Shown here piece by piece: positions 17,590 through 26,660 of a stretch of DNA of 64,000 nucleotides (positions are counted from its first letter, which is position 1; each line of letters starts with the position of its first letter). The notes under the pieces were generated by a model. The model had not been told where the DNA came from, ran no database searches, and saw only the letters and a list, made by a program, of their open reading frames with translations. The translations under genes were made by a program, and so were the position numbers. The stretch lies in NCBI GenBank assembly GCA_038239345.1, contig JBBSEX010000006.1, positions 62,001 through 126,000 on the forward strand. The letters are read 5' to 3'. This DNA is from JBBSEX01 sp038239345 (GTDB lineage: Bacteria; Acidobacteriota; Terriglobia; Bryobacterales; Bryobacteraceae).

Positions 17590-20175
17590 ATGACGCCGGA
17601 GCCTGCAACGCCGCTTATGCGGCAGTACCATTCCATCAAACAACAGGTGCCCAATGCGCTCTTGCTGTTTCGCTTGGGCGATTTTTATGAACTGTTTTAC
17701 GACGACGCTGTAACGGCGGCGCGTGAGCTGGAAATTACACTCACTTCGCGAAGTAAAGAAAAAGGCGAGCCGATCCCGATGTGTGGCGTGCCCTATCACG
17801 CGCTGGAAGGCTATCTAAACCGGCTGATCCAGAAAGGCTATCGGGTTGCGCTTTGCGAGCAGACGGAGGATCCGCGATTCACGAAGAAGCTGGTGAATCG
17901 GGCAATCACACGAATCGTCACGCCGGGTACGGCAACCGAAGCATCGCTGCTGAATTCGCGAACCAATAATTATCTGGCGGCGGTGATGTTGAACGGCACT
18001 CGAGCGGGCTTGGCGCATGTGGACGTTTCAACGGGTGAATTCCGCGCAACGGAAATGGATGCGGCGGAAGTTAGCGCGGCGTTGGAAAATTTGAACGCTC
18101 GTGAAGTGTTGGTGGCGAAACGACTGCTGCTGGAAAGCGCGCGGCTGCAGACGGAAGTAGAATCGTGGACCTTCGCGTTCGATTATTCCGATCGTAACTT
18201 GCGGGATCATTTTCGCTTGCTGGCGCTGGATGGATGCGGTCTCGATGGCAAGTCTTTGGCCGTGGGCGCGGCCGGCGCGATTTTACATTACCTGCGGGAT
18301 ACGCAGCGGGCAGCACTCGATCATGTAGACCGGCCAACGTATTACGATCGTGCCGAGGCGATGATTTTGGATGCCGTCACCGTGCGCAATCTGGAATTGA
18401 TTGAGCCGTTGTTTGCCGGGGAATCAAAAGAAGCGACGCTGATTCATGTGTTGGATCGCACGGCGACTGGAATGGGCGGGCGCTTGTTACGGCGGCGTCT
18501 ACTGCGACCATCGCTTGAGGCGCTGGAAATAGAAGCACGCCTTGACGCGGTTGGCGAACTACATGGCGCGACAATCGCCCGCACGGAAATTCAGAAAGTG
18601 CTGGCGACGATCCTGGATATGGAACGGTTGCTGGCGAAGACGACCATCGGCACGGCCACTCCGCGGGATCTGCTGGCGCTTGGACGATCGCTCGCGGCGC
18701 TGCCATTGTTGGGCAAGCTACTTGCGGAGCGGCAATCGCAGCGCTTGCGGGATCTGCATGCGGGTCTGGATGAAATTCCCGAGGTTCGCGATCACATCCT
18801 GCACGGATTGTCGGAAACGCCGCCGGTTCTATTGACCGACGGCGGGACCATACGCGACGGCTATAACGCCGAGTTGGATGAGTTGCGCGATATCAGCCGC
18901 AACAGCCGGCAATACATCGCCCAGATTGAAACGAGAGAACGCGAGCGGAGCGGAATCCAATCGTTGAAGGTCCGGTTCAACAATGTATTTGGTTATTACA
19001 TCGAGATCTCAAAGTCCAATTTGAAGCTGGCGCCAACCGACTATGAGCGGAAGCAGACGCTGGTGAACGCCGAACGGTTCACGACGCCGGAGCTGAAAGA
19101 ATTAGAGGGCAAGATCCTGGCGGCCGAGGAAAAGATTCTCACGCTGGAGCGCGAGATCTTCACCGAGATTCGCACATTCGCGGCATCGCAGGCGACAAGG
19201 ATCCGGCAGACCGCGGGCGTGGTAGCCGAAGTGGATGTTACCGCCGGACTGGCGCAGGTGGCGGCGGAGAATCGTTATGTGCGTCCTACATTTTCAGACG
19301 CCGGTGAGATGCGGGTTGCCGCGGGCAGACATCCGGTAATTGAAAAACTGACCGAACGCGATGCGATTCGTTTCATTCCGAACGACGTTTACTTCCATCC
19401 GGAAAAGGAATATATCGCTGTGATAACCGGGCCGAATATGGGCGGCAAATCGACCTATTTGCGGCAGGTTGCCTTACTGGCGGTGCTGGCGCAGATTGGA
19501 TCGTTTGTGCCGGCCGATTCGGCGCTGATGCCGATTGTCGATCGCGTCTTCACACGGATAGGGGCGGCGGATAATCTGGCGCGTGGACGATCGACGTTCA
19601 TGGTAGAGATGACCGAAGCCGCCGTCATCCTGAACACGGCGACCTCCCGCAGTCTGGTTGTGTTGGATGAAATCGGACGTGGAACGGCGACGTATGATGG
19701 ACTGTCGCTAGCCTGGGCGATGGTGGAGCACATCCATCAGCACATCCGCGCGAAGACGCTTTTCGCGACGCACTATCACGAGCTGACGGAGCTGGCCGAA
19801 CAATTGGAAGGCGTCCGCAATCTACACGTCGCGGTGAAGGAAGCCGGCGATCAAATTGTATTCCTGCGGAAGGTTGAGCCGGGGAGCGCGGATCGCAGTT
19901 ACGGTATCGAAGTCGCGCGGCTGGCGGCGTTGCCGGTGTCTGTCATCGAACGCGCGAGAGAAATTCTGGCTCTGCACGAACGGGCGGAGCACACGGTGAC
20001 GGAAGAGTTGACGCCACGGGCTTCTGCGCCGCCGGGGCCACTGCAGATCCAAATGTTCGAGCCGGTGAATTATCAGATTGCCGATCGGATCCGGCAATTA
20101 CAGATTGACGAATTGCGCCCGATTGAAGCGCTGCAGTTATTAAGCGAGTTACAGAAGGAGCTGAAACGATCGTGA
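17590..20175 (+). CDS. mutS: DNA mismatch repair protein MutS
   Basis: An 861-residue MutS1. The mismatch-reading motif is present as LLFRLGDFYELFYDDA near residue 25 (Phe-x-Glu type). The ATPase core has Walker A GPNMGGKST, a Walker B segment LVVLDEIGRGTATYDG and the signature region RGRSTFMVEM. A C-terminal helix-turn-helix and dimerisation region follows. It recognises base mismatches and starts repair with MutL. A CATAAT box lies 10 nt before the ATG. Its TGA overlaps the GTG of anmK. Confidence 0.98.
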   Translation: MTPEPATPLMRQYHSIKQQVPNALLLFRLGDFYELFYDDAVTAARELEITLTSRSKEKGEPIPMCGVPYHALEGYLNRLIQKGYRVALCEQTEDPRFTKKLVNRAITRIVTPGTATEASLLNSRTNNYLAAVMLNGTRAGLAHVDVSTGEFRATEMDAAEVSAALENLNAREVLVAKRLLLESARLQTEVESWTFAFDYSDRNLRDHFRLLALDGCGLDGKSLAVGAAGAILHYLRDTQRAALDHVDRPTYYDRAEAMILDAVTVRNLELIEPLFAGESKEATLIHVLDRTATGMGGRLLRRRLLRPSLEALEIEARLDAVGELHGATIARTEIQKVLATILDMERLLAKTTIGTATPRDLLALGRSLAALPLLGKLLAERQSQRLRDLHAGLDEIPEVRDHILHGLSETPPVLLTDGGTIRDGYNAELDELRDISRNSRQYIAQIETRERERSGIQSLKVRFNNVFGYYIEISKSNLKLAPTDYERKQTLVNAERFTTPELKELEGKILAAEEKILTLEREIFTEIRTFAASQATRIRQTAGVVAEVDVTAGLAQVAAENRYVRPTFSDAGEMRVAAGRHPVIEKLTERDAIRFIPNDVYFHPEKEYIAVITGPNMGGKSTYLRQVALLAVLAQIGSFVPADSALMPIVDRVFTRIGAADNLARGRSTFMVEMTEAAVILNTATSRSLVVLDEIGRGTATYDGLSLAWAMVEHIHQHIRAKTLFATHYHELTELAEQLEGVRNLHVAVKEAGDQIVFLRKVEPGSADRSYGIEVARLAALPVSVIERAREILALHERAEHTVTEELTPRASAPPGPLQIQMFEPVNYQIADRIRQLQIDELRPIEALQLLSELQKELKRS

Positions 20176-21290
20176 GAGTAGCCGGCGTGATGAGTGGGAC
20201 GTCACTCGATGGAATCGACGTGGCGATCGTGGATTTTGCCGGTGGTGTCGAGCACCGCGAACTGGTCGCCTCCTATGGCGTGGCGTATCCCCGTGCCGTG
20301 CGCGAGGCTTTGCTGGGCGTGTCGAACACAGCGACACATACCGCCGAAATCTCGCGCCTGAATTTTGTGTTGGGCGAGCTGTATGCGGAGGCTGTGATCG
20401 AAGCCTGCGAGAAGAACGATATCGCGTTGCACTCCGTGGAACTGATCGGGTGTCACGGGCAAACGATCTTTCATGAAGGCAGTCCGGTTGAGTATCTGGG
20501 GCGGAAGGTGGCGAGTACGTTGCAGATTGGGGAAGCGGCGGTAATTGCGGAACGAACCCAAATTCCCGTGATCTCAAACTTCCGCGAGCGCGATATGGCG
20601 GCCGGTGGCCAAGGTGCGCCGCTTGTGCCGTACGTTGACTATCTATTGTTTCGTCATGAGGAGCACCCGCGGGTGGCACTGAACATCGGCGGTATCGCGA
20701 ATCTTACGTGGATTCCGGCGGCCGCGAAGCCTGAGGATCTGGTGGCCTTCGATACTGGTCCGGGCAATATGGTGATCGACGCGCTGGTAGTGCGGATGAC
20801 GGACGGCGAATACGATTTCGATCAGGAAGGAGAAATCGCCCGCGGCGGCTCGATTAATTTCGAACTTCTCGACAAGTTGTTGCGCGATCCTTATTACGAG
20901 GCTGCTCCGCCGAAGTCGGCTGGCCGCGAGCAGTATGGGGCGGCGTTCGTCCAGTCGCTGGTGTCGACGGGTACGAGTCTGCAAGATCTGATCGCCACGG
21001 CCACGGAACTGACGGTACGTTCGATTGAAGCCGGAGTGGCGAAGTTCCAGGCGGCGCAGTTGATAATTTCCGGCGGTGGCGCGCACAACCGATTCATGCG
21101 GCAGCGGCTGGCACGCGTACTGGATCCGATTGAGGTGACCATCTCATCGGAACACGGCGTGGATGTGGATTCCAAGGAAGCAATTGCATTCGCGGTTCTG
21201 GCGTATGAATCGTATCACCGTAAGACCGCGAATTTACCATCGGCTACGGGCGCGCGACGGGCTGTGATCCTGGGTAAGTTGACGCCCTAG
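20172..21290 (+). CDS. anmK: Anhydro-N-acetylmuramic acid kinase
   Basis: A 372-residue AnmK with VAGVMSGTSLDGIDVAIVDF at the N-terminus, IGCHGQTIFHEG, the ATP-site stretch RVALNIGGIANLTWIP and FDTGPGNMVIDALV, and the late IISGGGAHNRFM. It phosphorylates and opens 1,6-anhydroMurNAc during peptidoglycan recycling, in the cytoplasm. The GTG start overlaps the mutS stop by 4 nt (GTGA), implying translational coupling, although the two functions are unrelated. At the 3' end it shares the palindrome CTAG with the convergent msrP gene. Confidence 0.96.
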   Translation: MRVAGVMSGTSLDGIDVAIVDFAGGVEHRELVASYGVAYPRAVREALLGVSNTATHTAEISRLNFVLGELYAEAVIEACEKNDIALHSVELIGCHGQTIFHEGSPVEYLGRKVASTLQIGEAAVIAERTQIPVISNFRERDMAAGGQGAPLVPYVDYLLFRHEEHPRVALNIGGIANLTWIPAAAKPEDLVAFDTGPGNMVIDALVVRMTDGEYDFDQEGEIARGGSINFELLDKLLRDPYYEAAPPKSAGREQYGAAFVQSLVSTGTSLQDLIATATELTVRSIEAGVAKFQAAQLIISGGGAHNRFMRQRLARVLDPIEVTISSEHGVDVDSKEAIAFAVLAYESYHRKTANLPSATGARRAVILGKLTP

Positions 21291-22213
21291 GTTTCTTTGC
21301 CGTTATACAGGCCGGCAACCCATTTCTCATAACCATTGAAGAGCAGAGTTGGACGGCGCTGCATCGTTGGAAGAAATTTCTCGGTGGCTTGCGACCAGCG
21401 CGGGTGCGGCTTGTTGGGATTGACGTTGGAATAAAAGCCGTACTCATTGGAATTCAGAGCATTCCAAAATGTGGCTGGCTGCTTAGACACGAACTCGATC
21501 CGCTCGATTGATTTCGGGCTCTTGTAGCCGTACTTCCAAGGGCAGGCGAGACGAAGTGGAGCACCGTTCTGCTTGGGGAGAATCTTGCCGTACATGCCGA
21601 TAACCATGAATGCCAGCGGGTTCAACGCTTCATCCATACGCAGGCCTTCATGGTACGGCCAAGGGTAATTGCCGACCGACATGCCCGGCATTTCCTTCGG
21701 GCGACTGGCAGTGATAAAGCGGATGAATTTGGCTTCCGGCTTGGGATCCACTTGTTTGATGAGCGCCGATAGCGGGAATCCAGTCCAGGGCACGGCCATC
21801 GACCATGCTTCGACGCAACGGTGCCGGTACAGACGTTCTTCGAGCGGCATCTTGTGAATCAGGTCGTCGAGATCCAAAGTTAGTGGTTTGTTGATCAGGC
21901 CCGTCACCTGAACTTTCCAGGGACTGGTGACAAAGTTCCCGACCTTGTTCCTGACAGCCTGCTTATCTTCGGCGTCGAATTCGTAGAAATTGTTGTAGCC
22001 CGTGGCAGCCTGTTCGTCGGTTACCGGACGATCAAGCGTGTAATCGGGATTTCGCTTTGCGGCATACACATCACTATTCACCGCGGCGGAGAGCAAACCC
22101 TGCATGCCAAGAAATCCTGCAGCCTTCAACAATGAGCGCCGGTTGAGGAAGGTTTCTTCGGGAGTGGCGTGGCGTTCGGCGATCTCCCAACCCTTCGGAC
22201 TTCGAATCAGCAT
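21287..22213 (-). CDS. msrP: Protein-methionine-sulfoxide reductase catalytic subunit MsrP-like (molybdoenzyme)
   Basis: A 308-residue YedY/MsrP-type oxidoreductase. A twin-arginine signal (NRRSLLKAAGFLGMQGLLSAA) sends the folded molybdopterin protein to the periplasm. The molybdenum-ligand Cys133 lies in YRHRCVEAWSM, followed by GFPLSALIK and the C-terminal LACPWKYGYKSPKSIERIEF. The start at 22213 is preceded by AGAGGGA with good spacing; a GTG seven codons earlier would remove that spacing. The partner haem subunit MsrQ is not in the window. It may repair both sulfoxide epimers in envelope proteins, alongside the lipoprotein MsrA. Confidence 0.92.
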   Translation of the reverse strand: MLIRSPKGWEIAERHATPEETFLNRRSLLKAAGFLGMQGLLSAAVNSDVYAAKRNPDYTLDRPVTDEQAATGYNNFYEFDAEDKQAVRNKVGNFVTSPWKVQVTGLINKPLTLDLDDLIHKMPLEERLYRHRCVEAWSMAVPWTGFPLSALIKQVDPKPEAKFIRFITASRPKEMPGMSVGNYPWPYHEGLRMDEALNPLAFMVIGMYGKILPKQNGAPLRLACPWKYGYKSPKSIERIEFVSKQPATFWNALNSNEYGFYSNVNPNKPHPRWSQATEKFLPTMQRRPTLLFNGYEKWVAGLYNGKET

Positions 22214-22315
22214 CTGGATATCCCTCTTCTTCACTATATAAGTTCTACGCGATTCTATTCCGGGGTGGATGGAACAAAACAGCCGCGAGCTGCGTTGATT
22301 TCAACGAGAGGCATT

Positions 22316-22663
22316 ATGTATTGCACCCGCTGTGGCGTTGATTTGAAGGATACCGATCGATTTTGTAGCCAGTGCGGCTGCGGTACGGCGCGAGTTTCGC
22401 CGTCGATGCCGGGGCTTGCACCGCGCTTGAGCCGTCCGCGAGAGGAAGCACGCATCGCCGGAGTCTGCGCGGGATTTGCGCGTTATCTGGGAGTCGACGT
22501 AACACTGGTTCGTATCTTATGGCTGGTCTTAATCTTTTTGCCGCCAACCGGCGGTTTGATCGCCTATCTGATCTGCTGGATTGTGATGCCAAAGGATCCG
22601 CTGACAATTGCCGCGCCAATGATACGGGCTGGAGATAACACCCCAGCCCCTGTCATCATTTAG
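22316..22663 (+). CDS. Zinc-ribbon plus PspC-domain membrane protein
   Basis: A 115-residue protein. An N-terminal zinc ribbon (C3-x2-C6 and C17-x2-C20) is followed by a basic linker and a PspC domain (EARIAGVCAGFARYLGVDVTLVRILWLVLIFLPPTGGLIAYLICWIVMPKD, about 55-100) with one or two membrane segments. PspC proteins sense or respond to envelope stress. I take the ATG at 22316 because residues before it in the open frame are non-homologous and would place the ribbon internally. Confidence 0.85.
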   Translation: MYCTRCGVDLKDTDRFCSQCGCGTARVSPSMPGLAPRLSRPREEARIAGVCAGFARYLGVDVTLVRILWLVLIFLPPTGGLIAYLICWIVMPKDPLTIAAPMIRAGDNTPAPVII

Positions 22664-22670
22664 CGATCAG

Positions 22671-22847
22671 TTAAGTCCCGAGAATGCGATTTTTGTCATG
22701 CTCCGCCTGCTGATCCAACTGGCGCACAAGCTCCTTTGGATCTTTAGAGAGAATCTGATTCTCGAGGTCGGCCTCAACGGGCCCTTGGTACTTCGCTTTC
22801 ACTTCGTCAATCATCGATTGCACGGTGGTTTGAATTGTATTACTCAT
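22671..22847 (-). CDS. Short hydrophilic ORF (58 residues), unknown
   Basis: A minus-strand ATG at 22847 opens a 58-codon frame ending with TAA at 22671-22673. The product is highly charged and predicted helical (for example MIDEVKAKYQG and ELVRQLDQQAEHDKNR). No family recognised, and no convincing Shine-Dalgarno. Amino-acid composition is that of a folded helical protein, and the frame fills the gap behind the PspC gene convergently. Moderate support only. Confidence 0.42.
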   Translation of the reverse strand: MSNTIQTTVQSMIDEVKAKYQGPVEADLENQILSKDPKELVRQLDQQAEHDKNRILGT

Positions 22848-22947
22848 GCCCGGAGACTAGCAGCAAGTTCTACTGGCAACCGCCTGGGCGGCGAGATAAG
22901 TGACTGCCGCGATTGACTATCAGGGCAGGAATGGATCGGTCACCGCG

Positions 22948-24072
22948 TCATAGCAACTGGGCGAGAAGATCGGGAATCTCGAAAATGGCTCGATTCTTGA
23001 TGGCACCCGCAGCAGCCCGCAGACGTTCGAAATTCCCGGGTTCAAGCAACTCGCCGGTTGCCTCGGCAATTTCGGTGAAATTCTTCAAAACGAACCCAAC
23101 ACCTTTCTCGCGAACCCAGTCGGCGTTGTAGCGCTCCTGGGGCAGCGTCCAGGCATTGCGCTCGACAATCAACGGAAGTTGCATCTCCAATGCCTCGCTG
23201 ATACTGCCGGGGCCGGGCTTTCCGATGAAGAAGTCAGAGAGCTTCATGAAATACGGAATCTCACTGGTGAATCCTTCGACGTGAATGGGAATGCGCAACT
23301 TCATCTTGCGAAATCTATCGGCTAGGTCTTGATTGCGGCCGCACATCAGAATCAGTTGCAGATCGAGCTTGGAAGCGTTCAATCGTTCCACGATCGGGAT
23401 CATTACTTTAGAACCTTGGCCGCCGAAAAGGATGATACCTGTTGGTAGATCGGGGCTGAGTCCGTGGCGCTTGCGTTCGATGGCACGGTCGATTTCGATT
23501 GGTTTGTAGAAATTTGGCCGAAGGATCATCCCCGATGTTTGGAAGACCTTGGCGGCGGAGTGGCCCAGCAATTTTGTCTGCTGGACGGCGCGCTCGGTTC
23601 CGCAGATGAAGTATTGATCCTGCCGTTCGATCCAGAAATGCGGTGGATAGTCGGCCAAGTCGGTAAGGATTGTAACGAGATTCACGGCGGGGAGCGCGGC
23701 CGATAAACTTTGCCGGAGCGCCCGGTTGAAGTTTGGGACCACCGATACGACAAGGTCGGGTTTGGTCTCTTTCCAATATTTCGTGAGGAGCCGGACCTGG
23801 GCAGGGTGATAAAGGCGGATCAACCCGTGCATCATCGGCAGAAGCTGGCGGCTGCCAAGGGTCCACCCCTTAGCAAGGATGAGATTGTACACATCTTCCA
23901 GCCGGATGCCGGTTACTTTGCGGAAAATGTCGAGGCTGTCGAGGACTTCCTGCAGGTTGACCAGACGAACGGTCCAGGGACGATTTTGTTCCTCGATCAC
24001 AGCTTTTAAAGCGTTCGCCGCACTGCGATGGCCGCCGCCGGCATCGAAGAATATAAAGTCAATTGTGGGCAT
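22948..24072 (-). CDS. MGDG synthase/UgtP-like diacylglycerol glycosyltransferase (GT28-type)
   Basis: A 374-residue GT-B enzyme. It starts with a strand and the family motif IDFIFFDAGGGHRSAANALK, then LVVSVVPNFNRALRQ in the N-domain. The C-domain has ILFGGQGSKVM and the nucleotide-sugar signature FFIGKPGPGSISEALEMQLPLIVE. Relatives add sugars to diacylglycerol or act on lipid-linked substrates at the membrane face. Starting at 24072 places residue 1 just before the first strand; an upstream GTG at 24132 adds a non-conserved 20-residue leader. It is divergent from a PAP2 phosphatase, which also acts on lipid phosphates. Confidence 0.85.
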   Translation of the reverse strand: MPTIDFIFFDAGGGHRSAANALKAVIEEQNRPWTVRLVNLQEVLDSLDIFRKVTGIRLEDVYNLILAKGWTLGSRQLLPMMHGLIRLYHPAQVRLLTKYWKETKPDLVVSVVPNFNRALRQSLSAALPAVNLVTILTDLADYPPHFWIERQDQYFICGTERAVQQTKLLGHSAAKVFQTSGMILRPNFYKPIEIDRAIERKRHGLSPDLPTGIILFGGQGSKVMIPIVERLNASKLDLQLILMCGRNQDLADRFRKMKLRIPIHVEGFTSEIPYFMKLSDFFIGKPGPGSISEALEMQLPLIVERNAWTLPQERYNADWVREKGVGFVLKNFTEIAEATGELLEPGNFERLRAAAGAIKNRAIFEIPDLLAQLL

Positions 24073-24187
24073 CAGGGGTAGGAGTCGTATATAAAATAGC
24101 AGGTTTCCAGTGTTGGAAACATTCGATTTCACGAACGTTTTATTCGAGCGTCATGGCCTTGTAACTGCAGGCGAGTAAAAGTAGAGT

Positions 24188-24784
24188 ATGGCGAGCCATA
24201 CCCCGAGCCTAGTACACTGGTGGAAAGAAGGAGCGATGGCTACGGCATCGCAGAGCATGTTCGATTACATCTCTCTTCGCGACCATCGGCTGATGCGGCG
24301 GGTCAATCGATGGAGAGCTCCGCGCTGGATCCGCTTGTGGATGTTGTGCGCTACCCGGAGTGGCGATGGGTGGCTCTGGTATGGAATGGCGTTGGCCATT
24401 TTGCTGTTTGGTGGCGAAGAGCGGTTTCCGGCGTTGGCTACGGCCATGTTGGCTATCGGGAGCGGCACCGGCTTGTTTCTGTGGTTAAAGCGTGTAACTG
24501 GTAGGAAGCGGCCGTGCGCGATTGAGCCACACTGCTGGGCCACATTGCTGCCACCAGACCAGTTTTCTTTTCCTTCCGGGCACACGATTACGGCATTTGC
24601 ATTCGCGACGTCTACGGTGTTGTATTATCCTTCACTGGTTTATGGCGTGTTTTTTTGCGCGGTTAGTGTTGCTCTGTCGCGGGTGATGTTGGGAATGCAC
24701 TTTTTGAGTGATGTGGTGGTGGGCGCGTTAATTGGGATGCTGCTCGCTTACAGCGCGCATGCGATTATTGTGGCTACGTTTTAG
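24188..24784 (+). CDS. PAP2-superfamily membrane phosphatase
   Basis: A 198-residue integral membrane phosphatase with all three PAP2 motifs: KRVTGRKRP (C1), FPSGHT (C2, with the catalytic His) and SRVMLGMHFLSD (C3). Four to five helices. Likely substrates are undecaprenyl pyrophosphate or phosphatidate/PGP. The start is uncertain: 24188 is the longest frame; ATG 24236 lies too close (2 nt) to a strong AAGGAG, and 24257 is also possible. It is divergent from the glycosyltransferase. Confidence 0.85.
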   Translation: MASHTPSLVHWWKEGAMATASQSMFDYISLRDHRLMRRVNRWRAPRWIRLWMLCATRSGDGWLWYGMALAILLFGGEERFPALATAMLAIGSGTGLFLWLKRVTGRKRPCAIEPHCWATLLPPDQFSFPSGHTITAFAFATSTVLYYPSLVYGVFFCAVSVALSRVMLGMHFLSDVVVGALIGMLLAYSAHAIIVATF

Positions 24785-24805
24785 GTAGGGTCGCGCTGTT
24801 GAGTG

Positions 24806-25211
24806 GGGGTCAAAGACCTCAGCCACCGAATTCATCCGCGTCGTCTCTCTAACTAGCTAAAAATAATAGCTTTTTCTATTCCGCTAGTTGCGACGATCAC
24901 GCTAGCGAGCGTTGCTCCTTTTTGCCAGAGTGGCAGCTTAGCTAACGTCATCAAGAACTTACAGATCCGCGCAAGCGTTTGTGAGATGGAATGACCGGAC
25001 GGGCTAATTCCCGTTTTCTGGCTTATTAGAACATGTTCTTTAGAATTGGTTTATTCCTTTAAGAATGAAAAGGATAACCGTGCCTCTGTCATCAGAACCA
25101 TCCAAAATCGGCGCAGCTGCCGCCATGATGGCGAGACTTGAACCGTCAATGTTCACAATAACTTAGGCGGGTAAATGGCAAAGGTTAAAAGTAGCAGAGG
25201 TGTCTGACCCC
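24806..25211 (+). repeat. AT-rich non-coding element flanked by GGGGTC-type inverted repeat (copy A)
   Basis: This covers most of the 512-bp gap 24785-25296, in which I see no gene. The left end GGGGTCAAAGACCTCAGC (from 24806) and right end GCAGAGGTGTCTGACCCC (25194-25211) are inverted repeats with 3 mismatches in 18. The interior is AT-rich (18 G/C of 60 in 25021-25080) and holds the perfect palindrome AGAACATGTTCT (25028-25039) and arms AACTAGC/GCTAGTT (24851-24857, 24883-24889). The same ends bound the element at 35547-35894. Ends of this kind resemble those near REP-associated (RAYT) transposases; a REPIN or MITE is inferred. Confidence 0.6.
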
Positions 25212-25218
25212 GATTAGA

Positions 25219-25277
25219 GGCGGGATTTGGCGGACGAATCGGAACGGGTTTTGCGGACGAATAAGGGCGGGTTTTGG
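25219..25277 (+). repeat. Short imperfect tandem repeat
   Basis: About two and a half copies of a 23-24 bp unit built on CGGACGAAT followed by a GGGCGGGTTTTG-like block, just outside the right end of copy A and before the TPR gene stop. It may be a by-product of the element or a transcript-end structure. No coding frame. Confidence 0.4.
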
Positions 25278-25296
25278 CGCCGCCCTGGATCGTAGG

Positions 25297-26136
25297 TTAT
25301 TTATCGGGAGTGATTCCGCCAGCGGCTGGCGCTTTCGATGCCTTGGCTTTCTTGGTATCAAGGGCCTTTTGAACCCAATTGTCGGCCGTCTCGATATCTT
25401 TCTTATACTGCTCGGGGGAATCGGCTAAGTCGGCGCGCTCGCGAATCAGAAGATTCATATAAGCCATCGCATCGTCATATTCCTTGTCGATATCAATCGC
25501 TTTCTGCAGGCTCTGAATTCCGTCTTCCACAATCGCGCTGTACTTGGACTTCAAATCTTCCTTGACTGCCTTATCCTTGATCGGACCCGGATCTTCAGGC
25601 TTCATTCCCAGCTTCGCGCGAGCCGTCATCAGAGCCGGATACCACTTCGCCCAAGCGATAACGCCCAAAGTGTAATAGGCATCCTTACTGTTGGGATCCA
25701 CGGCGATCAGCTTCCGATACCATTCCGTAGCTTCGTCGAATTTCTTAGCCTTGGCCTCTGGACTCAGCGACTGCGCTTCGTTGTAATTGAGCGAGGCAAG
25801 CGACGCCAGCGCCGTCTTGTCTTTCGGGTCTTGCTTCAGCACGGTCATAAATTCATTGCGCGCGGCATTCGCCATGGCGACATTGTCAGGCGAATCGGCA
25901 CCAGGGATCCACTGCGTCATGTAAGCGGTTGCAAGGTAAAGACGGGCGTTCGGATTGGAAGGATCCAATTGAATGGCCATCTTGAAATTTTCGATCGCAT
26001 CGGGGTACTTTGCGGCCTTGTAAAATTGCACGCCGCGATTCAGGTGATCGCGTGATTTGAGCTTGTCGCAGCCAGTTCCAAGCAGGATTGTGACACCCGC
26101 AACTACGGCCAGCGCATAGGTCGAAAGTCGGTTCAT
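25297..26136 (-). CDS. TPR-repeat lipoprotein
   Basis: A 279-residue lipoprotein. The signal MNRLSTYALAVVAGVTILLGTGC ends in a lipobox (LGTGC), followed by tetratricopeptide repeats, for example RGVQFYKAAKYPDAIENFKMAIQLDPSNPNARLYLATAY and WYRKLIAVDPNSKDAYYTLG. The C-terminus is Lys/Ala-rich. It is the last gene of the tonB-exbB-exbD-exbD run, so it may scaffold or couple the TonB complex to the outer membrane; this is inference from position. The ATG at 26136 is chosen because it begins the signal peptide; 14 residues upstream are not signal-like. Confidence 0.83.
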   Translation of the reverse strand: MNRLSTYALAVVAGVTILLGTGCDKLKSRDHLNRGVQFYKAAKYPDAIENFKMAIQLDPSNPNARLYLATAYMTQWIPGADSPDNVAMANAARNEFMTVLKQDPKDKTALASLASLNYNEAQSLSPEAKAKKFDEATEWYRKLIAVDPNSKDAYYTLGVIAWAKWYPALMTARAKLGMKPEDPGPIKDKAVKEDLKSKYSAIVEDGIQSLQKAIDIDKEYDDAMAYMNLLIRERADLADSPEQYKKDIETADNWVQKALDTKKAKASKAPAAGGITPDK

Positions 26137-26179
26137 AGAAGCCCCTGGGGAATTGTATCGTATCCGTTCGCGATCCAAG

Positions 26180-26611
26180 CTACTGGCCCGCCTCGATCTT
26201 CGGTGTGTAGAGGCCGATCTTGTCGATGCCGGCGCCTTTCGCGATATCGATCGCCCTGGCTACATACTGAAATTCCAGATCCGAATCGCCCTTGACGAAA
26301 ACTACGCGTTCTGCACGAGTCTTGAAAATCTCCTCAAGACGTGGGCCTAACTTCGCTTCGTCCGTCGCTTCGGTATTGATCAGCATGCTGCGATCTTTAT
26401 TGATAGTAATCACAACGGTACGATCATCCTGCGGTTTAGGCGGAGGCTGATTCGGATTCGGAGGCTGGGGCGCCAGCGCATCCAATCCTTTTGGTACCAA
26501 CGGCGTGATCACCATGAAGATGATCAATAGCACCAGCAGCACGTCGATCAGCGGAGTCATATTAATATCGGCTTTTGGCCCGCCGCTACTGCCACCTGTT
26601 CCCATTGACAT
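26180..26611 (-). CDS. exbD: ExbD/TolR-family biopolymer transport protein (second copy)
   Basis: A 143-residue protein with one N-terminal membrane helix carrying the functional Asp (ADINMTPLIDVLLVLLIIFMVITPLVP) and a periplasmic C-domain ending GIDKIGLYTPKIEAGQ. With the ExbB-like channel it uses the proton-motive force to energise TonB. A proline/glutamine-rich stretch (PPNPNQPPPKPQ) follows the helix. It lies 49 bp downstream of the other exbD, from which it is clearly diverged, so they are not a recent duplication. Confidence 0.92.
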   Translation of the reverse strand: MSMGTGGSSGGPKADINMTPLIDVLLVLLIIFMVITPLVPKGLDALAPQPPNPNQPPPKPQDDRTVVITINKDRSMLINTEATDEAKLGPRLEEIFKTRAERVVFVKGDSDLEFQYVARAIDIAKGAGIDKIGLYTPKIEAGQ

Positions 26612-26660
26612 AAAGATTTCTCCTCTCAGCTATATGAAAATTTCAAAGTCGAATCGAGAT

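Noticed and set aside
25028..25039. AGAACATGTTCT as a LexA (SOS) box
   Set aside because: The GAAC and GTTC arms are 2 bp apart, not the 4 bp of the Gram-positive type, and no SOS gene follows; kept only as an internal palindrome of element A.
25219..25277. CRISPR-like array
   Set aside because: Only about 2.5 imperfect 23-24 bp units with no spacers between them and no cas genes.
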